Assembly: GCA_902791475.1 (NCBI GenBank)
Contig: CADAWC010000029.1
Coordinates: forward strand, 1-64,000
Direction: 5' to 3'
DNA length: 64,000 nucleotides
Source of the DNA: Fibrobacter succinogenes
GTDB taxonomy: Bacteria; Fibrobacterota; Fibrobacteria; Fibrobacterales; Fibrobacteraceae
Part shown: positions 40,305-49,771 of the stretch, piece after piece
How the letters are laid out: every line of letters starts with the position of its first letter
Numbering within the stretch: position 1 is the stretch's first letter
Notes under the pieces: generated by a model
The model's database searches: none
Told to the model about the DNA's origin: nothing
What the model saw: the letters and a program-made list of their open reading frames with translations, nothing else
Program-made: the position numbers and the translations under genes

Positions 40305-42200
40305 TTACCCTTGCGGGGCGGTAGCCTTCTTGCTCAGGACCTTGATTTCTTGAATAAACGAAAGGTCGAGCGAGAACTTTTCTTCCTTGCCGCTTTCCTG
40401 GATTTCGACCATCGAAGGGGATTTCGCGAGGTGGAGCGCATGCACGTAGAACATCTTTTCTTCGAGCTTTGCGTTTCGCTTGGTCTTGTCCATAATCTTC
40501 GCGGCAAGCGGAGTGCCCACAGTCTTTGCGTAACGGAGTACCTTCACGAGGTCGAACGTGCTCAGCTTCTGATAAACGCTACCGTACTTGGTAGAATCCA
40601 TCGTCGCCTGGGCAGAGGCTTCGTCAGCCTCGTTGCGCAATTCGTAGTCTATCTTCTTTGCTTCGGGCCATGCAATCGAGAATTCTGCCTTCCATTCTTC
40701 TTGAGCGGCAGGCGTGCGGTTTTCGGTTGATTCGCCAGCATACGGGAAGAAGCCATAGTTCTCGAGAATCTCGAAAGCACGGGATTCCAGTTCCGGATTC
40801 AAAATGAAGCCGTAACCCGGGATGTATTCCTCGGTGCATTCCATGAACTGCGGGAAGCGGGAAAGTTCGCTAAGGACTTCCTTGCTTTCGACCTTGAGGA
40901 GTCGGGCAGTACGCACCTTGGCGCCGTAGAACGAGGCGTTCCATTCGGCAAGTGTCGAGGAGACGTTCTCAGGCGGCTTAAGCCAGTTGCGGAGATTTTC
41001 AACTTCGGATTCCGGGAAACCGCTCTTGAGGCCCGCGACGTACGTTTCTTTTTCGAGCGTGAAGCAGAGGAACGTTTCGTCGTTCTTGACTTTTGCAAGG
41101 CATGCGAGGGAGTAGAGCACGCGCGGAGCCATGCCAGTCGAGACGACCAAGTCAAAGTTCGGGAGTGCGGTGAGGTTTGCTTCAGGAATCGAAGCGATAG
41201 AAGTTTCGAGCCAGTCCTTGCCGGACTTGCTCACGACAACTGCGGTCACCTTGCCTTGAGCCATGCGGAAATCAACAAGGCCCAAAATCCAGAGTTCGCA
41301 AAGCGGGCGCGGCAGGAATTCCCACGGCAGCACCTTGTTCTTTTCTTGCAAGCGATAGGACGGATCCATCACCCAGAAAAGCTGTGCGGCGTCAGCAGCG
41401 GAGAGGCCTTCGCCAATGCTAGTAAGCAAGCGGGCGCAAAGGTCGCGGTCGCCATGGAAACGTTCCTTGATCCACCAGGAAATCACATCTTGATGGAGAC
41501 GGAAACCGTTCTTATGGATAAAGTCAATAGCGGATGCGGACGGGAGCAAGAATGTATTTTCGCGTTCGAGCCAACCGTTCTGCACGAGGAAGCTGAAGAT
41601 GAGCGAGATTTCCTGTTCGCAGGCCTTTTCAGAAGCGTGACGGGAAGCGGTAAACACTTCGGCGCAAATCTGGCGGCCACGGCGATGGAGCGTTCCGTTC
41701 GTGTTGATGCGGAGCTGCTTCTTTTTGGCATTTGCGAGCACGACGCAAATATGCCAGTCCAAAAGGTTCTGGTAAGAAATCAGCGGAGATACCGTGTCGA
41801 TTTCACCTTCGGGCTTGATATCAAAGCAACCGATAAAATCGCTAAAGCCCATGTAAATCGGGGTGCCACCCACAAAAGAGCGGTAAAGCACGTATTCACG
41901 GCACATCGTGAGGAGGAACGTCTGGAGTTCGCGGTTCTTGCTCACAGGAACCGTCAGTCGAAGTTCATTAAACGCAAGGCCTCTGGAGCCGCTATTATAA
42001 ATCAAGTTCAGGCAGCGACGCTGCCACAATTCCATCTTGGAAACGAGTCCCGCAACGCGTTCCTTGTCGGAATAGTAAGAGAGCGTTTCGGACTGGATGA
42101 GAGCATTGTTTAAAAGGCCCTTTTTGCCGAACGCCTTAGCATGGGCGTTTCGAAGCAAGGGCTTGGACATTCCATCAAAAAAAGCACTTAAATCAAACAT
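40305..42200 (-). CDS. Helicase_C_3 (XPB/Ssl2-like) domain protein
   Basis: 631 residues with no Walker A or DEAD motifs. An N-terminal helical part with winged-helix-like segments (CLNLIYNSGSRGLAFNELRLTVP) is followed by a region matching the Helicase_C_3 pattern: NFDLVVSTGMAPRVLYSLACLAK, then KETYVAGLKSGFPESEVENLRNWLK and VRTARLLKVESKEVL. Such proteins sit next to or within helicases in other bacteria, so a role in DNA or RNA transactions is likely, but here it has no ATPase. A DinG-type helicase gene lies upstream on the same strand across a 452-bp repeat-rich gap. Confidence 0.72.
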   Translation of the reverse strand: MFDLSAFFDGMSKPLLRNAHAKAFGKKGLLNNALIQSETLSYYSDKERVAGLVSKMELWQRRCLNLIYNSGSRGLAFNELRLTVPVSKNRELQTFLLTMCREYVLYRSFVGGTPIYMGFSDFIGCFDIKPEGEIDTVSPLISYQNLLDWHICVVLANAKKKQLRINTNGTLHRRGRQICAEVFTASRHASEKACEQEISLIFSFLVQNGWLERENTFLLPSASAIDFIHKNGFRLHQDVISWWIKERFHGDRDLCARLLTSIGEGLSAADAAQLFWVMDPSYRLQEKNKVLPWEFLPRPLCELWILGLVDFRMAQGKVTAVVVSKSGKDWLETSIASIPEANLTALPNFDLVVSTGMAPRVLYSLACLAKVKNDETFLCFTLEKETYVAGLKSGFPESEVENLRNWLKPPENVSSTLAEWNASFYGAKVRTARLLKVESKEVLSELSRFPQFMECTEEYIPGYGFILNPELESRAFEILENYGFFPYAGESTENRTPAAQEEWKAEFSIAWPEAKKIDYELRNEADEASAQATMDSTKYGSVYQKLSTFDLVKVLRYAKTVGTPLAAKIMDKTKRNAKLEEKMFYVHALHLAKSPSMVEIQESGKEEKFSLDLSFIQEIKVLSKKATAPQG

Positions 42201-42280
42201 TATGCACCTGAGAACGGGAAGCCAAATATAGTAAAAAATGGTCCGTTAGTTAAGGGGCTACTCACGTGAACAGGTGTGAG

Positions 42281-42319
42281 ATAGACGAAAGAACGCTGCT
42301 ACGCAGCTACAGACGACAA
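42281..42319. repeat. Interspersed palindromic repeat, family C (copy 2, inverted)
   Basis: TAGACGAAAGAACG-CTGCTACGCAG-CTACAGACGAC is the complement of the arms at 144-188 with a different inner stem. Confidence 0.6.
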
Positions 42320-42418
42320 ATGCGTAAGGCGAATGTTGCAGGGTAGCTCGCTGACCTATAACTGAGCCAAGCATTTGGTACTTGTACAAAGACGAGAGAA
42401 ATGCAGACAGTAGATAAG

Positions 42419-42518
42419 AAATGCCCGCCGGTGGCGGGCATGACAAGTCACTGGATCCTTCACATTCGTTCAGGATGACACATTGCAAAGCAGTTCACTT
42501 CGGCGGGCTCAGTGAACT
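42419..42518. repeat. Interspersed repeats families A and B plus hairpin
   Basis: AAATGCCCGCC-GGT-GGCGGGCATGACAAG (42419-42446) and ACTGGATCCTTCAC..GTTCAGGATGACAC (42450-42481) are followed by AGTTCACT/AGTGAACT around GGCGGGCTC (42492-42518). Confidence 0.7.
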
Positions 42519-42645
42519 TGAAGCGCCCCCGTCCCCATTCGCGGATCATGACCACGTAAGAGCTAGTTGCATTCAAGGCGAGTGTCGCGACAGGCTGCTT
42601 GCAGACTGTCATGATTGAGCCGAAGATGCTGACGCAAAGCGTCAC
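42460..42645 (-). CDS. Possible small protein downstream of the DinG-type helicase (doubtful)
   Basis: A 61-codon frame starting with GTG 7 nt after the helicase stop. The first 50 codons have coding-like third positions (ATC, TTC, GGC, CGC, GAA), but the residues around FTEPAEVNCF come from a hairpin repeat and the last five (HPERM) come from a family B repeat. No ribosome-binding site or homology is evident. It may be a remnant of a longer gene. Confidence 0.2.
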   Translation of the reverse strand: MTLCVSIFGSIMTVCKQPVATLALNATSSYVVMIREWGRGRFKFTEPAEVNCFAMCHPERM

Positions 42646-42652
42646 GCAAGAT

Positions 42653-45370
42653 TTACTTCACGAAGCGTTCGATGTCGGAGACGGAGCCTGCGATGCGGTT
42701 CTTGAAATTCCAGATGCGGGCGAAGGTCTTGCCGTAACGTTCGAGGACAACGCGGTTGTCCAGGATGAGGACCTTGCCAGAATCGGAATCGGAGCGTAAG
42801 AGGCGACCCATGCCCTGACGGAGTTCGATGTAGGCTTCCGGGATAAAGTAATCCTTGAAGAAGTTCTTGTTAGCAGCCTTCATCTCGTTCGTGAGACCGG
42901 CGACAAGCGGATCAGACGGGTTCGGGAACGGGAGCTTCGTGATGACGAGCAACTTGAGCGCATCACCCGGGAAGTCCACGCCTTCCCAGAGGCTTTGGCA
43001 ACCGAGCAGGCAAGCGCCACGTTCCTTGCGGAACATTGCGACAAGGCCATCGAGCGAGCCATCGACATGCTGGCAAAGCAAAAGTTTGTTGCGTTCGGCA
43101 AATGCTGGGGCAAGCACGGCCTGCGCCTTCATCATCGTTGCGACACTCGTAAAGAGCACCATCGTATTTTCTTCGACATTCGGGAGCACCTTCAAGAGCG
43201 TCTCGTTCAAGGCATCGCCAAATTCTGGAGTCGAAGGCTTCGGGAGGAACTTTGCAACCATCACGGAACGGCGTTCGTTCACATCGGACTGTTCCGTATA
43301 AACGCGCACAAACGGCTGTTTGCCCAAGCGCAAATTGTCCATGCCCATTTTCTGCAAGAAGTACGTGAGGTCGGCCTGCACAGAAAGCGTTGCGGACGTA
43401 AACGTTGCGGACTTGATCCACGGATAGAATTTTTCTCTCCAAACGTTACCGGAATGGAGCGGGAGCGCATGCAGCTTGATGGTATGCGGGTTGAACGGTT
43501 CTTCCATGTAGAAGACCCAGTCATTGCGGCCCGCCTTTGTGACAAATTCAAAGTCCGAAATGAAGTGGCCGATTTCTGTCATGCGGCTATCGAGATCGCT
43601 CACGATACCCTTGAGGCCGTCCATATTTGCAGTGGCAGCGACGAGTTTTTCGGCAAAGCCACGTGCATTATTGTACTGTTCGAGGAATGTGGCCGGATCC
43701 GCTTCGTATTCGGCGAGAATGCCGTTCGTGTACGTAAAGCCGCTGCGGCCATTCTTCTGCTTGGCAAGCTTCTTGCCGATTTTCATGAAGAAGCGGTGCA
43801 GAGCCTTTTCGGCTTCGCCCAAAGCTTCGGAAAGCTTGTCGCAGAGTTCATGAAGTTCCGGCTGTTCTGCCGGGATACGACTTGCAATTTCTGCAATGAG
43901 ACCATCGCCACCCGCCTTGGAAGGCTCAAGCGTCTTCGCGATATTTCTGAATCCGAAGAACGAGATAGAACGGCCAAACACCTGATTGCTGATTTCAGGC
44001 AGGCGATGAGCTTCATCAAACACGATGTGTTCGTAAGACGGGAGCAATGCAAAATCGAGTTGCAAATCCGAAAGGAAGAGCGAATGGTTCACAAGCACCA
44101 TGTTTGCATTCATGGCCTTGCGCTTTGCAATAAGAGCCGGGCAATTTTCGTGATGCGAGTGGTTTTCGCCGTTGCAGCAAGAGGCGCTGCACGAGAGCTT
44201 GGACCAAAGCACACGATTGCGGCTCTGGCTAAAGGAATTGCATTCGTTGATGTCGCCTGTTTCGGTCGAAAGTACCCACGGGATAAGCGACATGAAGGAA
44301 TCACGTTCTTCGGCGGAGAGGAGCGTCTGCGGGTGCATCAGCAGTTCTTCGAACTTACGGAGGCAAAGGTAGTTGTCGCGGCCCTTCAAAATTGCCGGGC
44401 GAAGTTCGCCATTGTAAATCTTCGCAATCTGCGGGATGGCTTCGGTCCAGAGCTGTTCCTGCAAGGTGCGCGTTGCCGTACTGATAAGCACGCGTTCGCC
44501 CGTGATAGCCTTGTTTGCGGCGGTAATGAGGTAAGACAGAGTCTTTCCGGAACCGGTCGGAGCTTCGAGCACACAGAGGCCGCCCTTGTACATGTTGCGT
44601 TCCATGACCGAGGCAAAATCCTGCTGGTTGTGGCGCGGCTTGTAATCATCGACGACAAACGAGATGAATCCACCTTCCTTGAAGAATTCGCTTACGCGCG
44701 GAGCCTTGGACTTGGGCAAAGCTTCCACAGCAGGAGCGGCAGGCAACTTGTACTTCGGAGGAGAAAGCTTTTCGACGTTCGAAGTGAAAAGCGTTTCGTA
44801 GCCAGAACCCTTAGCCACTTTAGAAAGGGCATCGTAAATCCACGGATCCATCGTAGAAATCTTTTCGAGAGCCTTCACGAACAAGCGTCCACAAGCATCG
44901 GCATCGGGCAAAGCGCGGTGAGCGCGGCTACGTTCAATGTTCAGTTCCTGCACGAGCGTATCGAGGCGATGGTTCGGCACATCCTGGAACGCAATGCGCG
45001 AAAGCGTGAGCGAATCCCAGAACACGTGAGAATCGTAAGAAATCCCGACCTTCGTAAAAGTCTGCTTCAAGAACTTGGAATCGAAAACGGCATTGTGCGC
45101 GACAATCGGGAGGTCACCAACGAAAGAGCAAATCTGGCCTGCAATCGCTGCAAAGTCCGAAGCACTTTCCAAGTCGGCCTTGTTGATTCCAGTGAGCGTT
45201 TCGATAAAGGGGCGAAGCTCTGCAGAAGTGGGCTTCACTAGAAAATCGAGATTTTCCTTCGGTTCGCCATTTTCAAAGCGAACAAGCGCGACCTCGATTA
45301 TTTCGTCTTTTTCAAAATCGAGACCTGTCGTTTCCAAGTCAAGCGCTACAAATGCTGGAATCTTTACCAT
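42653..45370 (-). CDS. dinG: DnaQ-type exonuclease fused to a DinG-family helicase
   Basis: 905 residues. Residues 1-180 are a DEDD 3'-5' exonuclease (VALDLETTGLDF; AHNAVFDSKFL; HRALPDADACG). The rest is an XPD/DinG-like superfamily 2 helicase with Walker A APTGSGKT, the VFDEAHRL box, GVDFPG and RQGMGRLLRSD motif VI. The segment LSCSASCCNGENHSHHENC contains cysteines placed like the iron-sulfur cluster ligands of this family. The same fusion occurs in Gram-positive DinG proteins. The role is DNA repair or unwinding of recombination and RNA-DNA structures. It is the last gene of the co-directional run that begins near 49.7 kb. Confidence 0.93.
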   Translation of the reverse strand: MVKIPAFVALDLETTGLDFEKDEIIEVALVRFENGEPKENLDFLVKPTSAELRPFIETLTGINKADLESASDFAAIAGQICSFVGDLPIVAHNAVFDSKFLKQTFTKVGISYDSHVFWDSLTLSRIAFQDVPNHRLDTLVQELNIERSRAHRALPDADACGRLFVKALEKISTMDPWIYDALSKVAKGSGYETLFTSNVEKLSPPKYKLPAAPAVEALPKSKAPRVSEFFKEGGFISFVVDDYKPRHNQQDFASVMERNMYKGGLCVLEAPTGSGKTLSYLITAANKAITGERVLISTATRTLQEQLWTEAIPQIAKIYNGELRPAILKGRDNYLCLRKFEELLMHPQTLLSAEERDSFMSLIPWVLSTETGDINECNSFSQSRNRVLWSKLSCSASCCNGENHSHHENCPALIAKRKAMNANMVLVNHSLFLSDLQLDFALLPSYEHIVFDEAHRLPEISNQVFGRSISFFGFRNIAKTLEPSKAGGDGLIAEIASRIPAEQPELHELCDKLSEALGEAEKALHRFFMKIGKKLAKQKNGRSGFTYTNGILAEYEADPATFLEQYNNARGFAEKLVAATANMDGLKGIVSDLDSRMTEIGHFISDFEFVTKAGRNDWVFYMEEPFNPHTIKLHALPLHSGNVWREKFYPWIKSATFTSATLSVQADLTYFLQKMGMDNLRLGKQPFVRVYTEQSDVNERRSVMVAKFLPKPSTPEFGDALNETLLKVLPNVEENTMVLFTSVATMMKAQAVLAPAFAERNKLLLCQHVDGSLDGLVAMFRKERGACLLGCQSLWEGVDFPGDALKLLVITKLPFPNPSDPLVAGLTNEMKAANKNFFKDYFIPEAYIELRQGMGRLLRSDSDSGKVLILDNRVVLERYGKTFARIWNFKNRIAGSVSDIERFVK

Positions 45371-45383
45371 CTTAATCCATCCT

Positions 45384-47153
45384 TTAAGGCAATGCCGGAA
45401 GGTTCGGCATCAGTTGATCTAAATCGTTTGGACCACTCTTGATCTTTAACGTATCAAGCGGAGCACGCCATGCAGACCCGTATTTGAAAGGCTGCAAGGA
45501 ACCGCCACTTGGCAAATCCGAACCTTCCTCTGCATAATAATAGTCAATAATGTAATCGCCCTCAACGAGATCGTTAAAGGCAAACGCCCCATGAGCGGAG
45601 CACTTTGCATATTCAAACTTCCCAGTCTCTGCAGACTTGAGGCGAACTATGGCACCACTTTTTGCGCCAGGGATTCTCCCCACCATCGAAGCAAATTTTA
45701 ACTTGGAAATAGTTTCAAACACAAGCTTGCTCTGGTACTTTGTCTGGATCACCGTATCACGGACGCCATTGCTATCGGCTTTAGCAAGCGTCGTATCGGC
45801 ATAGCCGCGCAACAAGCTGAACTTGGAATCGGTCGGCCAACGCTCACTACGCTGGACAACATAGCGGATCGGATCCAGCTTTTTCACTTCCACTTGAGTC
45901 GTATCCTTGTTCTCGACAATAAAGAACAAGTCCTTCAAGGAATCGAGCACAGGCTTGTTGTAAATCACGATAAGCGAATCATCCGGGAAAGCCTTTTTCG
46001 CCTTGCCTGTAATCTTAACCGTCTGGATAGACGGAGCAAGCGTATCGCCTTCCATTTCTTTCCATTCAATTTCGGCGTAGTTACGGGCAGTATCCAAAGC
46101 GCGGTTCAAGGAATCCTTACCGCTACGGCAAAGGAACTTGTACAAAACCTCATCTTTCGGCTTCGGGTCAAAATAGAATCGCGGTGCACTTGAAGTTCCG
46201 AGATACACAAATCGCGGGTAAAGCGTGTCGCCATTTGCCGAAGTCATGTAACAGTTAGATGTGTCTGCAAAAGCGGAATCAAAATACACATGGCGCGTAA
46301 AGTTCGCTTCAAGAATATTGGCATTCGGCTGCGAGAGCGTACCCATTTCCAAAAGCGACGTATCCTGGTCGGCAAGAGCTATCCACAGCGTGTCCGAAGT
46401 CGATTCCGTAAGAACCAAGTCCGAGACCCAGACGCCTGCAAGTTCCGACGACGGTTCAATTTTATGATTGCCGTTGCCATCGACAAATGCGATAACGCGG
46501 TAGCGCCCCGCCTTGAGACCTGTAAACGTGAAGCTACCAATGCTATCCGCAGCCGTGAGGTAAAGCGGTTCTTCCTTTGTGAGCATCGGGAGGGAATCAA
46601 GCACCTTCGTAGTCGTATCGCGATACTTTTCAAGATAGCGCTTAGATTCACGTTCGGAGCCCATCAAATAAAGCCCGACGCTTGGGTAAGCTTTTTTGCG
46701 GACAAGGGAATCGCTCACCATCACGCGACCACTCAACGTGAGCGAGTCGATTATAGCCCCCGTCGAGAACACGACCTGGAAAGGCTTTGCAAGAGCGTTT
46801 CCGCGCAAGTCCTTGATGCCACCAGCAAATGTCACAGTATAAGTCGTACCGGTATCGAGTTCCGCACGTGAATAAACTTCGAGCGTCTTGCCATGAACTT
46901 CGTAGCGCAACTTCTTTTCGATCGGAGGCGAGATGGTGATGGCACCGCGCGGAATCGATGCATTAATCCATTCATCAAATTCCAATTTCACATAAAGTTC
47001 ATTCGGGTGGTTCGCCGTCTTTGGCGCAGGCAAAACCCCAGCCACACGCGGCGGGAGCTTATCTTCGGGGCCGCCTGTCGGAGCCACTTGCGTTGCACAA
47101 GCAGCGATCATCAGGCACGACGCCAAGAAATATGCCACACTCGAAAACTTCAT
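45384..47153 (-). CDS. Lipoprotein with Ig-like (Big_5) domain
   Basis: 589 residues. The lipobox CLMIAACATQ is followed by PTGGPEDKLPPRV, the start of a common Bacteroidetes/Fibrobacter lipoprotein family with an N-terminal Big_5 Ig-like domain (KLEFDEWINASIPRGAITISPP ... GTTYTVTF). The rest is a series of beta-sandwich units, including GSFTFTGLKAGRYRVIAFVDGNGN near residue 210 and a similar carboxypeptidase-like unit near the end. Homologs are often encoded near peptidase or cell-wall genes. It lies 8 nt after the signal peptidase gene on the same strand. Confidence 0.82.
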   Translation of the reverse strand: MKFSSVAYFLASCLMIAACATQVAPTGGPEDKLPPRVAGVLPAPKTANHPNELYVKLEFDEWINASIPRGAITISPPIEKKLRYEVHGKTLEVYSRAELDTGTTYTVTFAGGIKDLRGNALAKPFQVVFSTGAIIDSLTLSGRVMVSDSLVRKKAYPSVGLYLMGSERESKRYLEKYRDTTTKVLDSLPMLTKEEPLYLTAADSIGSFTFTGLKAGRYRVIAFVDGNGNHKIEPSSELAGVWVSDLVLTESTSDTLWIALADQDTSLLEMGTLSQPNANILEANFTRHVYFDSAFADTSNCYMTSANGDTLYPRFVYLGTSSAPRFYFDPKPKDEVLYKFLCRSGKDSLNRALDTARNYAEIEWKEMEGDTLAPSIQTVKITGKAKKAFPDDSLIVIYNKPVLDSLKDLFFIVENKDTTQVEVKKLDPIRYVVQRSERWPTDSKFSLLRGYADTTLAKADSNGVRDTVIQTKYQSKLVFETISKLKFASMVGRIPGAKSGAIVRLKSAETGKFEYAKCSAHGAFAFNDLVEGDYIIDYYYAEEGSDLPSGGSLQPFKYGSAWRAPLDTLKIKSGPNDLDQLMPNLPALP

Positions 47154-47161
47154 CTGCTTCT

Positions 47162-48511
47162 TTACTTGATCAAGTCAATAATCTTGCCTATGCGAGTGAA
47201 ACGGATGCGGAACGGGATGCGCCACCAAGTGAGCGGGTTACCGAGAGCAAACTTTCCATCATCATTTTCGAACGAGAAGTAGATGACAAAAGCCTTTGCG
47301 CGGATGTTGCGGAGCGAGACCACACCCCAGTAGCGGCTATCGGCGGAATTGTCGCGGTTGTCGCCCATCATGAAGAACTGCGGGTACTTCACGACATAGC
47401 GGTCAATCTTTTCGGAACCGATATAGAGATTGCGCTGGATTTCGAAATGATTGCTTTCGACAACTTCAGTAGAGTCCATAGAATCCTGGGCAGGCGCCAC
47501 CACATTCAAGCGTTTCACGTTGCCTTCGAGATCCTGGAGAATAGAGCCTTCAAACGACACATAGCTGACCGGGCGCGTAAAGCCGCTGTTCAAATTCGGA
47601 TCGTGCGGGTCGATCATCGGCAAGAAACCAATCTTTGCAAGTTCCCTGAAATAGCTGAACGGCATTGCACCGGACAACGTATCGCCCAGCGTAAGGCGCT
47701 GCTGGATCATCGTCTGGTTTCTCGAAAGCATCGCATTCAGCAAGAGGCCGCGGTCATTTTCGACCGGGAATTTAAAGTCGTTGAAAACGTAATTGTTGTT
47801 TTCACGGCCATTGCGCAAAAGCGAAAGTTCCAGACGCACGGAAGAATCCGGATTTTCCTGAGCCACGAGCGAACGCAGCCACCAGAGTTTCACCATCGAG
47901 AGGGAATCGACGTACAGCGTATCGCCCACAGACGGCACTACAAACTCTTCGACTTCATCACGCGGCGAAAGCGTGCGCACGCTGGCTGTCCACTTTCCGA
48001 ATGCCGGGAGCGAATCCTGACGCTTGCCGTTCAAGAAGAGCTTACCGCCATGAACAGCAACCGTATCACCGCTTACAGCGACACAGCGCTTGATGTAATC
48101 CTTCGGACCATCGCCATAATGCACAATGTGCGGCTGATCCTTTTCAGGGGAATGGTCCCAATAGTAGTTGCCCAGCATGAGCGCATTGAACAAATGCGTG
48201 TAGCGCTTGGGATTGTTATCGGGATATTCCGGTTCGCCCGGATAGCGGAAGATGACGACATCGCCATGTTTCGGTTCGGCGTATCCCGGGAACTTCTGGT
48301 TCGAGAATGGAATCGGGGAACCGTAAGTGAACTTGAGACCCAGCAAGAAGTCTCCCGTCTTGAGAGAATCTTCCATGGAGCCACTCGGAATCTGGAACGC
48401 CTGGATGACGTACTGGATAACGATCAACGCAAGGACAACAGGGACAATAACTTCACGTGTAAAAGATTTCAAAAAAACTTTTGCTGATTTTTTTTGAGGT
48501 GTCTGTTCCAT
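47162..48511 (-). CDS. lepB: Signal peptidase I, enlarged form
   Basis: About 449 residues, against 200-320 in most bacteria. One N-terminal membrane helix, then the catalytic Ser in IPSGSM (S46), the general-base Lys in DYIKRCVAVSGD (K142) and the C-terminal MGDNRDNSADSRYWG box (from residue 383). Between the Lys box and the GDNRDNS box lie about 240 residues, compared with roughly 125 in the E. coli enzyme. The extra beta-rich block may form a large periplasmic cap. The ATG at 48511 is preferred to the TTG one codon before. Cleavage of Sec-exported precursors is expected. The neighbouring genes encode envelope proteins and a LytTR regulator. Confidence 0.93.
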   Translation of the reverse strand: MEQTPQKKSAKVFLKSFTREVIVPVVLALIVIQYVIQAFQIPSGSMEDSLKTGDFLLGLKFTYGSPIPFSNQKFPGYAEPKHGDVVIFRYPGEPEYPDNNPKRYTHLFNALMLGNYYWDHSPEKDQPHIVHYGDGPKDYIKRCVAVSGDTVAVHGGKLFLNGKRQDSLPAFGKWTASVRTLSPRDEVEEFVVPSVGDTLYVDSLSMVKLWWLRSLVAQENPDSSVRLELSLLRNGRENNNYVFNDFKFPVENDRGLLLNAMLSRNQTMIQQRLTLGDTLSGAMPFSYFRELAKIGFLPMIDPHDPNLNSGFTRPVSYVSFEGSILQDLEGNVKRLNVVAPAQDSMDSTEVVESNHFEIQRNLYIGSEKIDRYVVKYPQFFMMGDNRDNSADSRYWGVVSLRNIRAKAFVIYFSFENDDGKFALGNPLTWWRIPFRIRFTRIGKIIDLIK

Positions 48512-48523
48512 CAAAACTCCAAA

Positions 48524-49288
48524 TTACAAACTCTTAACGGTTTTTACGAAATTACGGCTTACGGTAATCTGCGTACGGTTCTTGTCACGCAACACAACGC
48601 ACAGGCGGCCAGCATCGGTCTTGCGAATTTCGGCGATATAGTCGATTGCCACCAAGTGAGCACGATGAACGCGGACAAACTGACGCGGATCGAGTCGCTT
48701 TTCGAGTTCCACAAGCGTCTGGTCAATCACGTACTGCGCTGTAGTCGTGTAAGCGGTCGTGTATTTTTCTTCGCTCTGGAAACGGATGACTTCGTCCATG
48801 TTCACAAGCAAAATGCGGTCGGACTGCTTGACCTGCAAACGCTGCATGTAGAGCCCGCTCGAACTCATCAGTTCCTTGAATTTGTCCCACGAGAAATCCG
48901 CCGGGACGCCTTGCCCATTTTCGTGCGGCATGCGCTTGCGGAGTTTGCCCATCGTCGCCTGCAGACGTTCAGGGTCAATCGGCTTCAAGAGGTAATCGAC
49001 AACGTTCTCTTCGTAAGCGCGGAGTGCAAAATTGTCGTAAGCAGTCGTAAAGACAATAAGCGGGATATCGTCTTCGTTAAGCGACTTCAGGACTTCGAAC
49101 GCATCCATGTCGGGCATCTGGATATCCAAGAAAACGACATCCGGATCGAGTTCATGAATTTTCTGGATAGTCTGCGTTCCAGAAGAGGCTTCGCCTAAAA
49201 TTTCGATTTCGCCCGAATACGCTTCGAGCAGGGAACGCATGCGTACACGAGCTAACGGTTCATCATCGGCAATTAATGCTGTAAACAT
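48524..49288 (-). CDS. LytTR-family response regulator
   Basis: 254 residues. The receiver domain (1-120) has the acidic pair DDE near residue 9, phospho-acceptor Asp in FLDIQMPDM and Lys in YLLKPIDPE. The LytTR DNA-binding domain follows (from about 150) with RLQVKQSDRILLV, EEKYTTAYT and FVRVHRAHLVAIDYI. No sensor kinase gene is adjacent, so the partner is encoded elsewhere. A GGAGA ribosome-binding site precedes the ATG. Such regulators often control envelope or autolysis genes; lepB follows after 12 nt. Confidence 0.92.
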   Translation of the reverse strand: MFTALIADDEPLARVRMRSLLEAYSGEIEILGEASSGTQTIQKIHELDPDVVFLDIQMPDMDAFEVLKSLNEDDIPLIVFTTAYDNFALRAYEENVVDYLLKPIDPERLQATMGKLRKRMPHENGQGVPADFSWDKFKELMSSSGLYMQRLQVKQSDRILLVNMDEVIRFQSEEKYTTAYTTTAQYVIDQTLVELEKRLDPRQFVRVHRAHLVAIDYIAEIRKTDAGRLCVVLRDKNRTQITVSRNFVKTVKSL

Positions 49289-49300
49289 ATTCTCCCGCTC

Positions 49301-49726
49301 TCACTTAATCTTTTTATAGAATCGAACAAGCACCGCTTTCATGCCATCGGCATCGCGATAAACATCGCCCAATTTCATGAAGGCAAGGTTCCCGACCCTA
49401 TCGCGCTTGAACGCCCACTGGATAGAATTATCCGAAAGGCTCACCTTTACAATGCTATCGGCAAAGACGAACGTTCCACGGAGCGTATCGACCTGTACAG
49501 AATCTTTCAAAGTCATTTGAATGGCTTGGACAGAGCCATCCTTGAACAAGTCCATATCGACACCGCGCTGGTTACAGTCATCGCACGGCATACGGCCTGA
49601 ATAAAAGCCAAAAACATCCGCAGGGATTTCTACGGGCGGCAAATCAGGAAGCGGTTCCTTCTTTTCTTCGGAACAGCCCACAAAAAGACCGCAAAGCATT
49701 GCGGCTAGCACATAGGCATACTTCAT
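49301..49726 (-). CDS. NlpE-like lipoprotein
   Basis: 141 residues. The lipobox LFVGC is followed by an acidic/Pro tether. The mature part has FYSGRMPCDDCNQRGVDMDLF, the CxxC pattern of the NlpE N-terminal domain (copper resistance and envelope stress sensing in enterobacteria), and then the usual beta-strands through FYKKIK. It could bind copper or sense lipoprotein trafficking. It is followed on the same strand by the LytTR regulator after 12 nt, which invites a signalling link that is not proven. Confidence 0.78.
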   Translation of the reverse strand: MKYAYVLAAMLCGLFVGCSEEKKEPLPDLPPVEIPADVFGFYSGRMPCDDCNQRGVDMDLFKDGSVQAIQMTLKDSVQVDTLRGTFVFADSIVKVSLSDNSIQWAFKRDRVGNLAFMKLGDVYRDADGMKAVLVRFYKKIK

Positions 49727-49771
49727 GCCAATAATCTAAAAAATTTCAGACAAGGCTAAAGGAACGTTACT

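Larger units (their letters stand above)
42201..42652. other. 452-bp intergenic region rich in repeats
   Basis: It contains an inverted family C unit (42281-42319), a family A unit (42419-42446), a family B unit (42450-42481) and a hairpin AGTTCACT..AGTGAACT (42492-42518). The dinG-proximal 130 bp carry a short open frame on the minus strand, listed separately. No tRNA or other structured RNA was recognised. Confidence 0.65.

Noticed and set aside
42201..42652. Search for a tRNA or small RNA in the gap downstream of the DinG-type helicase gene
   Set aside because: No cloverleaf or tRNA T-loop sequence was found; the structure present is explained by the repeats.
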